DNA of 64,000 nucleotides from Cercis canadensis (lineage: Eukaryota; Streptophyta; Magnoliopsida; Fabales; Fabaceae): NCBI GenBank assembly GCA_003255065.1, contig QAOA01006449.1:62001-126000 (forward strand). The letters run 5' to 3'. Position numbers and translations under genes: made by a program. Each line of letters starts with the position of its first letter. The first letter of the stretch is position 1. A model generated the notes under the pieces. It was not told where the DNA came from. It ran no database searches and worked only from the letters and a program-made list of their open reading frames with translations. Shown here piece after piece: positions 1-11,088 of the stretch.

Positions 1-1057
1 CGCTGGATCCTGACCCGCATGCAGTGTTTGGACCATAACTTGTGCTGTACATGTCGTATGGACTTGAAACTAGTCCCATTGGAAAGCTAAGGCGCAGGGC
101 TTCAATTGTTATGAAGGCCGGTTCAACAAATTATGAAGTTAAGATGGTCTTATTGCCTGTCAAAAATGGCTGATTAGTCCAGAGACCTATATGGACCTAG
201 ATGGACATAAATGAGCTTAACTTCCTCAATTCAAGCCCAATTAGGCCCAAACCGGAGCCCATTTGAAGCTGAGGTCCAGAGGTTTAAACTAGGTTAGGGG
301 TAAATTAGGTGTGCATGAAAGTTAGGAAGTTATAATCAGAGAAAGGAGGCAGACGAGTTATCAATTCTAGACTAGACAGTTTTAGTTTTCTCTCTTGTAT
401 TTGCTGGAACTTATTGAACTATGCTTTTCTTCCCTCATTGGAGCTTGGATTTCATGACCATGGAGGAGTAGAACTCTTGTGTAGGAAAGCTAAGAGGATT
501 ATCTACAACTTTAATTCAGACCGCCAAGGCCAATTTAGACGTTCAGTGGGTCAAATTTAACCCGGAAGTCAGAGTAGAGTTGCTGCCGTTGGATCCTGAC
601 CCGCATGCAGTGTTTGGACCATAACTTGTGCTGTACATGTCGTATGGACTTGAAACTAGTCCCATTGGAAAGCTAAGGCACAGGGCTTCAATTATTATGA
701 AGTCCCGTTCAACAAATTATGAAGTTAAGATGGTCTTATTGCCTGTCAAAAATGGATGATTAGTCCAGAGACCTATATGGACCTAGATAGACTTAAATGG
801 GCTTAACTTCCTCAATTTAGGCCCAAACCGGAGCCCATTTGAAGCTGAGGTCCAGAGGTTTAAACTAGGTTAGGGGTAAATTAGGTGTGCATGAAAGTTA
901 GGAAGTTTTAATCAGAGAAAGGAGGCAGATGAGTTATCAATTTTGAGACTACACAGTTTTAGTTTTCTCTCTTGTATTTGCTGGAACTTATTGAACTATG
1001 CTTTTCTTCCCTCATTGGAGCTTGGATTTCATGACCATGGAGGAATAGAACTCTTGT
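1..1057 (+). repeat. Direct tandem duplication of about 577 bp inside the 5' LTR
   Basis: Bases 1-480 repeat the segment that recurs at about 588-1057. The junction at 480/481 joins the end of the unit (GAACTCTTGT) to its start (GTAGGAAAGC). The complete unit is 481-1057. The 3' LTR has the same segment once, at 9859-10433, flanked by unique LTR sequence, so the duplication belongs to the 5' LTR only. Further units may lie left of the window. Confidence 0.9.
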
Positions 1058-1715
1058 AATCAAGTTAGACTTCTGATTAAATTTGATTTTGTTCTTGAGA
1101 TTATGTACTTAATTTGATTAAGCTTAATGCAATTTCATTTTTCATTGGATTCTGATTGTCTGGATATTTTATATGGATCATGGAGATCTTTGTGATTTAT
1201 ATGGATGTTTAGGTGTGAAATAGAATTTAGATTGATTAATCTTTAATTTTGTGCATGAATCCTTTGAAGAATTGCTAATTGAGGTTCGGTTTTCAGATTA
1301 GCCATTAATTGCTTAATCATTGTGATTACAAGATTAGTAATTGAATGAGGTTAATCAAATTCTAAGTGATAACTTAGTAAGAATAATTAGTCATAATTAG
1401 AGATTTCGGTTGTGATTAAACTCAATTAGCATTGCTGCATTAGGACTTAATCACTCATGTTAATCTAGGATGGATCAAACTGGTTGATGGATGAATGTCT
1501 AGCTAGGTTACGTTTTAATCAACTTAATTAATCCTATTTCAATTCTGCTTTTTACAATCTAGAAATACAATTATGTTTTACAATCTCCTATTTTTAACTT
1601 GAAATTATTGATTACACATTGCATTCCTTGTGAGACAAACCCGGATTATGTCATCTATTGCATTCTAATTAGGGGATTCGGTTTAATTTAATTGGTTAAG
1701 CGACAACATTAATCA
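1..1715 (+). repeat. 5' LTR of copy A, partial
   Basis: This aligns with the 3' LTR at 9648-11088, which fixes its right end at ...AATCA just before AATTTTGGCGC. The first bases are missing because the window starts inside it. It is longer than the 3' LTR because an internal segment is duplicated (separate entry). LTRs carry the promoter and poly(A) signals of such elements; an exact TATA box was not assigned. Confidence 0.9.
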
Positions 1716-1720
1716 AATTT

Positions 1721-1738
1721 TGGCGCTGTTGCCGGGGA
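1721..1738 (+). other. Primer binding site of copy A (tRNA-Asp type)
   Basis: TGGCGCTGTTGCCGGGGA is complementary, with one mismatch, to the 3' end of plant tRNA-Asp. It lies five bases after the LTR end, as in Athila elements. Confidence 0.85.
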
Positions 1739-2401
1739 ATGTTAATGTTAGTTGATGATTTTAAGTTCATTATGTGAATTCTAGTCATTTGCTTCCATTC
1801 CTCCTCTGCTTTGTGTTTGTTTTTGTTCTTTTTTACGGTTTAGGCCACATTTGCATTACTTTTTGGCTAAGTTTTTGTTCTGTGTGAGCCATGTGGCTAT
1901 TGTTTTTCTTGCATTTTAGTTTCCCTTAATGTTTTAGGTTGTCATTGTGTGAGTTTTGGTAATTTGCTCCCATTTCTCCTTGTTTTCCTTGCATTTTGGC
2001 TTGATTCACTAATTTTCACGTGTATTGTTCTAGCCAAATTTTTTTGCTCCAATTGACCTGAAACTTGGTCAGTTGAAGGAAAAGGGGCCAACAATCAATA
2101 GTCACAGCACATGGCTGTGAGGTATGCGTTTTTAAGCCAAATTCCACTGTTTTGATCACTTTTCCATTTTTTAAAGATTTTTTATTTGATTTTTGAGTTC
2201 CATTTAGTCTCAGCTTTCACCCTGTGGTGGTAGAAAAATTTTAAAAAATGTTTAGATGGGTCAACTAGTGTTATTTTGGTCTCTTTTTGCCTTTGTTTAG
2301 TGCATTTTGTGTGTTTCTATTTTAGTGCAATTCTGTCACCCTGTGTGTGGTAATTCTGTTTTAGTGTGTTTTAGCATTTTGCCACTAGATGTGCATGGTT
2401 T
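1739..2401 (+). other. Untranslated leader of copy A
   Basis: A T-rich region between primer site and gag with no long reading frame. It resembles the leader of copy E (34381-35021, minus strand), including the stretch around the sentence-like GGCTGTGAGGT motif. Confidence 0.6.
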
Positions 2402-3400
2402 ATGACTAGGTTTTCTTGCAGTGATTTAGATGATTTTGATTGTGAGATTGATCAAACATTTCTTAGCCGAAATAGACAATCTAGGAGAAGAGTAGTCATT
2501 AATCCTGTTACTAATCCTATGATTAATTCTGTTGATAACATGACTGAGCATAACATAGATCCTAATGTTAATGATGCTGCCAATAGGGCTGGACATAATG
2601 ATATACATGTTAGACCTAGGACTCTTAAGGAGCTTGCTGCCCCAGATGTGACATACCAACCTTTAGGCGTCCAATACCCTGAGTTAGATGCTTCTTTTGA
2701 ACTAAAGTCCGGATTGATACACTTGTTGCCTAGATTTCATGGTCTTGCAGGTGAGGATCCCCATAAGAACTTGAAGGAATTCCATGTGGTTTGTTCAACA
2801 ATGAAGCCACAAGGAGTTTCTGAGGAGGACATTAAATTGAGGGCATTTCCTTTTTCTCTTGCGGATGCTGCAAAGGATTGGCTCTACTATCTCTCACAAG
2901 GCTCAGTGACAAATTGGAATGGGATGAAAAGACTCTTTTTGGAGAAGTTTTACCCTACCTCTAGGACTGCTGCAATTAGAAAGGACATTTGTGGTATAAG
3001 GCAGCTTCCAGGAGAGACCTTGCATGAATACTGGGAAAGGTTCAATAGGTTGTGCTCAAGTTGTCCCCACCATCAGATTAGTGACCAACTCTTAATTTAA
3101 TATTTTTATGAGGGTCTAATGCCTATGGAGAGGAGCAATATTGATTCTGCTAGTGGAGGAGCATTGGTGGATAAAACACCTACTGCAGCTAGGGCTTTGA
3201 TTTCTAATATGGTTTCCAATTCCCAACAGTTTGGCACTAGGATGCATTCTGCCAATAGAGGGGTCAATGAGGTTAATGTGCACCCTGCTGACCAACAGAG
3301 GATAGAACATAGGCTTGATGAGTTAACCTCGTTGGTGAGACAATTAGCCATGGGGCAACATCAACAGCCAGCCATGCCACCAGTGCAGCCAGTGCAACCA
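2402..3400 (+). pseudogene. gag region of copy A
   Basis: The product resembles the structural gag protein of Athila elements. Recognisable stretches include HLLPRFHGLAGEDPHKNL, an AKDWLYYL segment and GETLHEYWERFNRLCSSCPH, all shared with copy E. Asn- and Asp-rich sequence precedes the gag core. A Gln- and Pro-rich linker follows, up to about 4000. Fossil, broken. Confidence 0.8.
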
Positions 3401-4129
3401 ATCTGAGTTTGTGGCATATTTTCTTGTTCTTCCCATTGCACTGATGCTTGTCCTACCCTTCAAGAGGATATCTCTGCCTTCCCTAACCAAACAGCAGCTG
3501 CAGCCAATATTTTTCCCAACAAGCCTCAGTATTCCCAATCTCAGTATTACCAGCCTCATCAACCAAGACATGACCCTTTCTCTACCACATATAACCCTGG
3601 TTGGAGAGACCATCAAAACCTGAGATATGGCAATAACATGCAACCACAACAATAACCTAATCCTCAGCCTTACCAGTTTTACCAAAATAGACCACCAGGC
3701 TTTCAAAACAGACAACCTTTCCATCCTGCCAACCAACAAGCTTCCATTTCTAACCAATCTACACCTAACCTAGAAGAGCTTATGAAACAATGAGCAGCTA
3801 ATAACCTCCAATTCCAGCAGAGCACTGGAGTTACCATTCAGAATTTGGAGACTCAAATTGGCCAATTGGCTTCGTCCATTAGTCAACTACAAGCTCAAGG
3901 TTCTGGTAACCTTCCCTCTCAAACAGTTCCTAACCCAAATGGGAAGAATGTGAGTGCAATCAACCTTAGGAGTGGCAAGGAAATTCCTGACCCTACCTCT
4001 GCACCTGCAGCCAACATTCCAGCAGTGGTCAGAGCAAGCCAAATGTGCAAGATAAGCCTGTTGTTGACCCTAAAAGTTCTAACTCTAGCACTCAAGAGAT
4101 GCCACAGTAGCATAAGAACACTCATTTTG

Positions 4130-7100
4130 TTCCTTTGCCTTTCCCACAGAGAGCCCTTCAATCCAAAAAGTTGGATGAGGCAGAGAAAGAGAGGGAACTT
4201 CTAGAGACATTTAGGAGAGTTGAGATTAACATTCCACTGTTAGAGGCAATCAAGCAGATTCCAAAGTATGCAAGGTTCCTAAAGGAGTTGTGCACTCACA
4301 AGAGGAAGTTAAAGGGCAATGAACGGGTTAGTATGGGCCAGAATGTTTCTGCCCTCATTCAACCTATGCCTAAGAAGTGCCAAGATCCTGGAACTTTTAC
4401 CATACCTTGTGTCATTGGAAACTGTAAGTTTGAGGATGCTATGTTGGACCTTGGAGCTTCTATCAATGTCATGCCCAAGGCAGTTTTTCAGTCACTTGGA
4501 TTGGGACCCTTGCAGCCAACAGGAGTGGTGATCCAACTAGCAAATAGAAGCAATGCATACCCTGCAGGCCTGATTGAGAATGTACTAGTTCGGGTTAATG
4601 AGTTATTTTTTCCTGCTGACTTCTACATCCTAGACATGGAGGGTGAATCAACAAACAACAAGAATCCAATCATCCTTGGGAGACCTTTCCTCAAGACTAC
4701 TAGAACCAAGATAGATGTCCATTCTGGAACTCTTTCAATGGAGTTTGGTGATAGTATAGTGCAGTTTAATATCCTTGATGCCATGAGATATCCCATGGAA
4801 GACCATTCTGTTTACTGCATTGATATTATTGATGAGTTAGTTGATGAGGTTGATGATAGTCTTCCCTCTGAACCCCCTGAGTTGCTGTTCTTGGATGATT
4901 CAATTTGTTGTGACTGTGATAGTGATTCTGTTTGCTATGTTTGCTTAGGGATTACTGAATTTTTAGAGAGCAATGATTCTATCACAGAGGCTATTGAAGT
5001 AGTTGATGATCCTGCAGTGGCAGTTGATGCCAAGTGTGAGGGGGAGATTTATGCATTAGAGGCTGCAACCAAGACCTTACTTCCTTCCATAGAGCAGCCA
5101 CCCAAACTGGAGCTTAAACCCCTCCCTGAGCATTTGACTTATGCATTTTTAGAGGAGAATGAACAGCTACCAGTTATTATTGCCAAGAACCTTCAACCTG
5201 AGCAAGAGGCAAGGTTGTTGCACATTCTGAGAGTGAACAAGAAGGGAATTGGGTGGACACTGGTAGATATCCCTGGCATCAGTCCTTCTACCTGCATGCA
5301 CAGAATTCTACTTGAGGAAGATGCTAAGGCAGTGAGGCAGCCACAAAGGAGACTCAATCCACTAATTCTGGATGTGGTCAATAAGGAGATAACCAAGCTT
5401 CTTCAAGCTGGAATTATTTACCCAATCTCAGATAGCAAGTGGGTGAGCCCAGTGCAAGTTGTTCCAAAGAAGTCGGGAGTGACAGTGGTGAAGAACCAGC
5501 ATGATGAGCTCATTCCCACTCGAGTTCAAAATAGCTTGAGGGTCTGTATTGATTACAAACGGCTTAATCAGGCTACCCGCAAGGATCATTACCCACTTCC
5601 ATTTATTGATCAGATGTTAGAGCGGCTGGCAGGAAAGTCCCACTATTGCTTTCTGGATGGATTCACTAGTTATTTCCAAATTCACATTGCACCGGAGGAT
5701 CAGGAAAAGACCACCTTTACTTGCCCCTTCGGCACCTTTGCATACCGGCGGATGCCATTTGGTCTTTGCAATGCCCCAGGTACCTTCCAATGTTGCATGA
5801 TTAGTATATTTTCTGATTTTATAGAGCATTGTATGGAGGTATTCATGGATGATTTTACTGTATATGACTCTTCCTTTGATGACTATTTATATAGCTTGTT
5901 TAGAGTTTTGCATAGGTGTATAGAGACTAATCTTGTTCTAAATTTTGAAAAGTGTCATTTTATGGTAGAACAAGGTATAGTCCTAGGACATGTAGTCTCT
6001 AGCAAAGGCTTAGAGGTAGATCCTGCTAAGATTGATGTTATTTCTTCTTTGCCTTACCCCGCATGCGTGCGGGAAGTTCGTTCATTTCTTGGTCATGCAG
6101 GATTCTACCGGCGCTTCATTCGTGATTTCAGCAAGATTGCCGTCCCAATGTCCAACCTGCTGTAAAAAGATGTGGATTTCATTTTTAGCCAGCCTTGCAA
6201 GGATGCATTTGATCACCTCAAGAAGGCTCTCACTTCTACTCCCATCATCTGACTTCCCGACTTGACGCTGCCATTTGAGTTGATGTGTGATGCATCCAAC
6301 TACGCAGTGGGAGCAGTCTTTGCCTAGAGAGTTTGTAAGGCCCATCATGTGATTTACTATGGCTCGAGGACACTTGATTCTGCCCAAGCGAACTACACCA
6401 CAACTGAGAAAGAGCTTTTAGCAATTGTCTTTGCTTTAGATAAATTTAGATCTTACTTGCTTTGTTCTCATGTGGTGATTTTTTCTGACCATGCAGCACT
6501 CAAGTTCCTCTTGAAGAAACCAGATGCCAAACCCAGATTGATCAGATGGATGCTCCTTCTCCAAGAGTTCAACCTTGAGATTAAATATAGGAGTGGAGCA
6601 GAGAATGTGGTTGCTAACCACTTGAGCCGGATCGAGAGAGATTCTGATGAGCAGTTTCCATTCAGGATTCATTCCCTGACGAGCAACTTTTAGGGCTGCA
6701 TGGTGAGTTTCCCTTGTTTACTGATATTGTTAATTATCTGGTTACTCTTGCTTTGCCTGCACACCTCACACGTGCACATATTGATAAATTTAAGAGTGAG
6801 GCTAAATATTATGTATGGGATGATTCTTATTTGTGGAGATTTTGTAGTGATCAGATAATTAGGAGATGTGTGCCTAACCATGAGTTCTATTCTGTGCTTA
6901 CTTTCTGTCATTCCTATGCCTGTGGAAGCCATTTTGGTTCTTAGAGAACAACTAGAAAAGTATTAGATTCTGGTCTATATTGGTCCACTTTGTTTCATGA
7001 TGCATATGCCTTTTGTAAATCTTGTGAGCAATGCCAAAAATTAGGGAATATAACTCGTAGGAATGAGATGCCCCAACAACCTTTGTTGTTCTGTGAGCTT

Positions 7101-8005
7101 TTTGATGTTTGGGGTATTGATTTTATGGGTTTATTTCCTGTTTCCTTTGGCTTTGTTTATATTCTGTTGGCTGTGGATTATGTTTCCAAGTGGGTGGAGG
7201 CTATTCCCACCAGGACTGATGATTCTCATGTGGTTGTCGAGTTTGTTAGATCACATATCTTTTACAGGTTTGGCATACCCAGAGCGATCATCAGTGATCA
7301 AGGATTATACTTCTGCAACCGGCACATGAAGACCTTACTGAGCAAGTATGGAGTTTTCCACAAGACTTCCACCCATTACCATCCTCAGACGAATGGCCAA
7401 GCCGAAGTCTCTAATCGAGAGGTTAAGAGAATTTTGGAGAAAACTGTGAGGCCGAATAGAAAGGATTGGAGTAAGAGGTTGGAGGATGCTTTATGGCATA
7501 TCGGACCGCCTACAAGACACCTATAGGCATGTCGCCTTATAGGTTTGTCTTTGGGAAGGCGTGTCACTTACCAATGGAGTTAGAGCATCAGGCGTATTGG
7601 GCAATTAGGGCTTGCAACATGGACATAGGACTAGCAGGAGTCGAGAGGAAGTTACAACTTTAAGAGTTAGAGGAACTCCGATTAGAGGCCTATGAGAACT
7701 CTCGGCTGTACAAAGAGAAGACTAAGGCCTTTCATGATAAGCTAATCCTTCGGAAGGAATTCCAAGTGGGGGAGAAAGTGCTTCTATACAACTCTCGTCT
7801 TAAGTTGTGGCTAGGTAAATTGAGATCCCGATGGGAGGGACCATTTGTTGTCACTAATATTTTTATCTATGGTGTAGTTGAAATCCGAGATGTGACTACG
7901 GGGAGGACCTTCAAGGTAAATGGACATCGACTTAAAAAGTTCCATGGTGGAGATGAGAGTTTGGTTAAGGAAGTGGCTTTGAGTGATGCCATCTACTCGA
8001 CTTGA
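4130..8005 (+). pseudogene. pol region of copy A: protease, reverse transcriptase, RNase H, integrase
   Basis: Parts in order: aspartic protease near 4400-4760 (DLGASINVMP, then an IILGRPFL segment); reverse transcriptase near 5100-6170, including RVCIDYKRLNQATRKDHYPL, the core MPFGLCNAPGTF and the catalytic FMDD; RNase H near 6290-6650 (TTEKELLAIVFALDKFRSYL); integrase near 6950-7950 with the CKSCEQCQK zinc-binding half, IDFMG and [10 protein letters not shown]. Gene order protease-RT-RNase H-integrase is that of Ty3/gypsy. There is no chromodomain, which fits Athila and separates it from copies C and D. Fossil with several breaks. Confidence 0.88.
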
Positions 8006-9647
8006 TTGAGCTTTAAGGGAGTTCTTTCAGATTATGTTTCTATTTTTGTTGTTCTTTCAGATTATGTTTCTGTTTTTGTTGTTCTTTCGGATTATGTTAA
8101 TTTTCTGTTCTTGTTGTTTAGTTTTGTTTGTTGATGTTTTTAATTATGTTTGTTGGTTCTGTTTTACATGTCTGTTTTGTGTTTTGTGTTTTCTGTTATT
8201 CTTCCCTTCTCTGTTTGCTATTTTGGTGTGGTTCAGCATGTTCTAGATTCTGTTCACGCTTCTTCTTGAGCTTCTGTGCAGAATTCTGGTTCAATATCAT
8301 TTCTTGATTCGCTGTCCCACCTTTTTTCTAGTTATTTTCCATTCTGTTTTGCTGTTTTGCTTTACTCTCATTTTACTCATCTTTCTACCTTTCCTTTTTG
8401 CATTTTTCATAGCACTTTGAGAATTGTAGAATTTGTGAGCTTGAAGCAATTGTCATTTTGAAGTTTCTAGCATGGTTGAATAGATTCTTGCATCTTTTAG
8501 TTAGCTAATTTGGTGATGGAATTTGATGTGATGGATTAAGTTTGATGGAGCATACCTAGTGAGTTTTTGAACCTATTGTCATTCTATATTCCTTTCTTGT
8601 GTGCATTGTGTTCATAATATTTGTTGCTCTAGAACTTGCTTTGCTTCTTTTTGAGACTACATTGTCATTTGCATGCATGAATGTGATGAAGACCATCTTT
8701 TCTTCTTTCTAGCTAGATAGCCAAATAGTCTTCCTAACATCATTTCCCTTGATGTCCCCCTTGAGCCTATTTTTTCCATTCTTTCATTTATCTCATTGCA
8801 AGTTTTGTAAAACCATGTTTCTATCTACCTTAGGGAGTAAAAAAACATTGGTTGATCAATTGATGAGTTCTATTTGTCCGGGACGGACAAAGTTCTAAGT
8901 GTGGGGGGGAGAATTTGTGAAATTTGAAGGAAAGTGGCTATATGAAATGTAAAGACAAAAAAATGTTAGCCAAAAGAAAAATAAAAGAAAATTTTGTTTA
9001 AAAAAAAAATTAGAAAAAGAAAATGCAAAGAAAAAGAGAATAAAAGTAGTGGTTTGCCTTCCAAAGAGGAAGAAATCTATAAAAAAAAATTGCATAGAGC
9101 TTTTGAGTGTATTTTTGTGCTTAGTGTTGGTTTTGACTCATCATTCCCAATGTTCTCATGCTTTCTTTAGTTTTAATTTGTCATATCCATATTTTATTAT
9201 TTCTTTTCCCTTGGTCCTTGGCCTCATTACATTCTTAAATAAAGTCCTTCTGATTTGTGCATGCATGTGTTTAAAGTAGTGGAGATTAAAAAATAAGCAA
9301 GCTTATGGTAGTGCAAATTTTCATGATGTGATTTGAGTGAAACAATAACTCCCTTAAACACTTGAGGGATTGAGAATGTATCTTGTGTGAGGTTCTATCT
9401 TTTTTAGTTCTTCGCTTCATTTGAATTCACCATGCTTGTTGATTGAAAGTGCAAGAAATAGATTCATGATTGTTTTGAATCTTTTAAATTCTTGATTGTT
9501 CTTCTTGCTCACTTAACTTTTGCATTCTTGGAAGTTGTTGTTGGGAAATGATCTCTTAGTTGTCTTAGTTGTTTTATTTGTTTTCCTTCTTTCCTAGTTT
9601 TAACTCTAGTTTGCCCGGGACGTGCAAAGGATAAGTGTGGGGGGATT
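8006..9647 (+). other. Non-coding 3' region of copy A with two polypurine tracts
   Basis: T-rich DNA with no recognisable gene. AAGTGTGGGGGG occurs twice: at 8897-8913, and next to the 3' LTR at 9633-9647, where it is the 3' polypurine tract. Each is preceded by a small inverted repeat (TTTGTCC/GGACAAA at 8873-8891; TTTGC/GCAAA at 9610-9628). An env-like gene, present in some Athila elements, was not seen. Confidence 0.7.
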
Positions 9648-11088
9648 TGATGAACAATATTTTTATATATTAATTAATTCCCATTTTTAACCTCTTAATC
9701 CTATTTTGGGCTTATTTGATTGGGCTTGGGTCATATTTCATTAATTAGGTTCAAATTGGGCTTAAGTGTGTTTTTCAGCATTATTAGGGTTTTGACACTA
9801 TTCTGTATTTCGGCTATATCTTTAGTTCTGGATGTTTAAAAATTGTGATTCTTGCCTTGTAGGAAAGCTAAGAGGATTATCTACAACTTTCATTCAGACC
9901 TTCAAGGCCAATTTATACGTTCAGTGGGTCAAATTTAACCCGGAAGTTAGAGTAGAGTTGCTGCCACTGGATCCTGACCCGCATGTAGTGTTTGGACCAT
10001 AACTTGTGCTGTACATGTCGTATGGACTTGAGACCAGTCCCATTGGAAAGCTAAGGGGCGGGGCTTATTTTTATGATGTCCGGTTCAACAAATTATGAAG
10101 TTAAGATGGTCTTATTGCTTGTCGAAAATGGCTGATTAGTTCAGAGACCTATATGGACCTAGATGGACTTAAATGGGCTTAACTTCCTCAATTTAGGTCC
10201 AAACCGGAGCCCATTTGAAGCTGAGGTCCAGAGGTTTAAACTAATTTAGGGGTAAATTAGGTGTGCATGAAAGTTAGAAAGTTTTAATCAGAGAAAGGAG
10301 GCAGACGAGTTATCAATTTTGAGACTAGACAGTTTTAGTTTTCTCTCTTGTATTTGCTGGAACTTATTGAACTATGATTTTCTTCCCTCATTGGAGCTTG
10401 GATTTCATGACCATGGAGGAGTAGAACTCTTGTAATCAAGTTAGACTTCTGACTAAATTCAGTTTTGTTCTTGAGATTATGTACTTAATTTGATTAAGCT
10501 TAATGCAATTTCGTTTTTCATTGGATTCTGATTGTTTGGATATTTTATATGGATCATGGAGATCTTTGTGATTTATATGGATGTTTAGGTGTGAAATAGA
10601 ATTTAGATTGATTAATCTTTAATTCTGTGGATGAATCTTTTGAAGAATTGTTAATTGAGGTTCGGTTTTCAGATTAGCCACTAATTGCTTAATCATTGTG
10701 ATTACAAGATTAGTAATTGAATGAGGTTAATCAAATTCTAAGTGATAATTTAGTAGGAATAATTAGTCATAATTAGAGATTTCGGTTGTGATTAAACTCA
10801 ATTAGCATTGCTGCATGACTTAATCACTCATGGTAATCTAGGATGGATCAAACTGGTTTATGGATGAATGTCTAGCTAGGTTACGTTTTAATCAACTTAA
10901 TTAATCCTATTTCAATTCTGCTTTTTACAATCTAGAAATACAATTATGTTTTACAATCCCCTATTTTTAACTTGAAATTATTGATTACACATTGCATTCC
11001 TTGTGAGACAAACTCGGATTATGCCCTCTATTGCATTCTAATTAGGGGATTCAGTTTAATTTAATTGGTTAAGCGACAACACCTATCA
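9648..11088 (+). repeat. 3' LTR of copy A
   Basis: It starts TGATGAACAATATT directly after the polypurine tract and ends ...ACCTATCA. It is 1441 bp, homologous to the 5' LTR, and shares blocks (for example GGATCCTGACCCGCATG) with the LTRs of copy E, so A and E belong to related families. Confidence 0.88.

Larger units (their letters stand above)
1..11088 (+). mobile_element. Athila-lineage Ty3/gypsy LTR retrotransposon, copy A (left end cut by window)
   Basis: The order is 5' LTR, tRNA-Asp-type primer site, leader, gag, protease, reverse transcriptase, RNase H, integrase, a long non-coding tail, polypurine tract and 3' LTR. The gag, the DLGAS protease motif and the primer site are those of plant Athila elements. 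No env-like frame is visible after integrase. The coding region is broken, by eye at least half a dozen times. The two LTRs differ by about 3% over the roughly 640 bases compared by hand, which would mean an insertion of order one to two million years old at usual plant rates (inference). The right flank is an older chromovirus, so the element appears to have inserted into it. The five bases after the right LTR are GCATG; the matching left target copy lies outside the window. Confidence 0.9.

Noticed and set aside
8006-9647. env-like gene expected in some Athila elements
   Set aside because: Only short T-rich frames without a signal peptide or envelope-like features; the region looks non-coding.
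11081-11088. ACCTATCA at the right end of copy A as part of a chromovirus LTR end
   Set aside because: It aligns with the last bases of the Athila 5' LTR, and the adjacent DNA is reverse transcriptase of copy C, not an LTR boundary.
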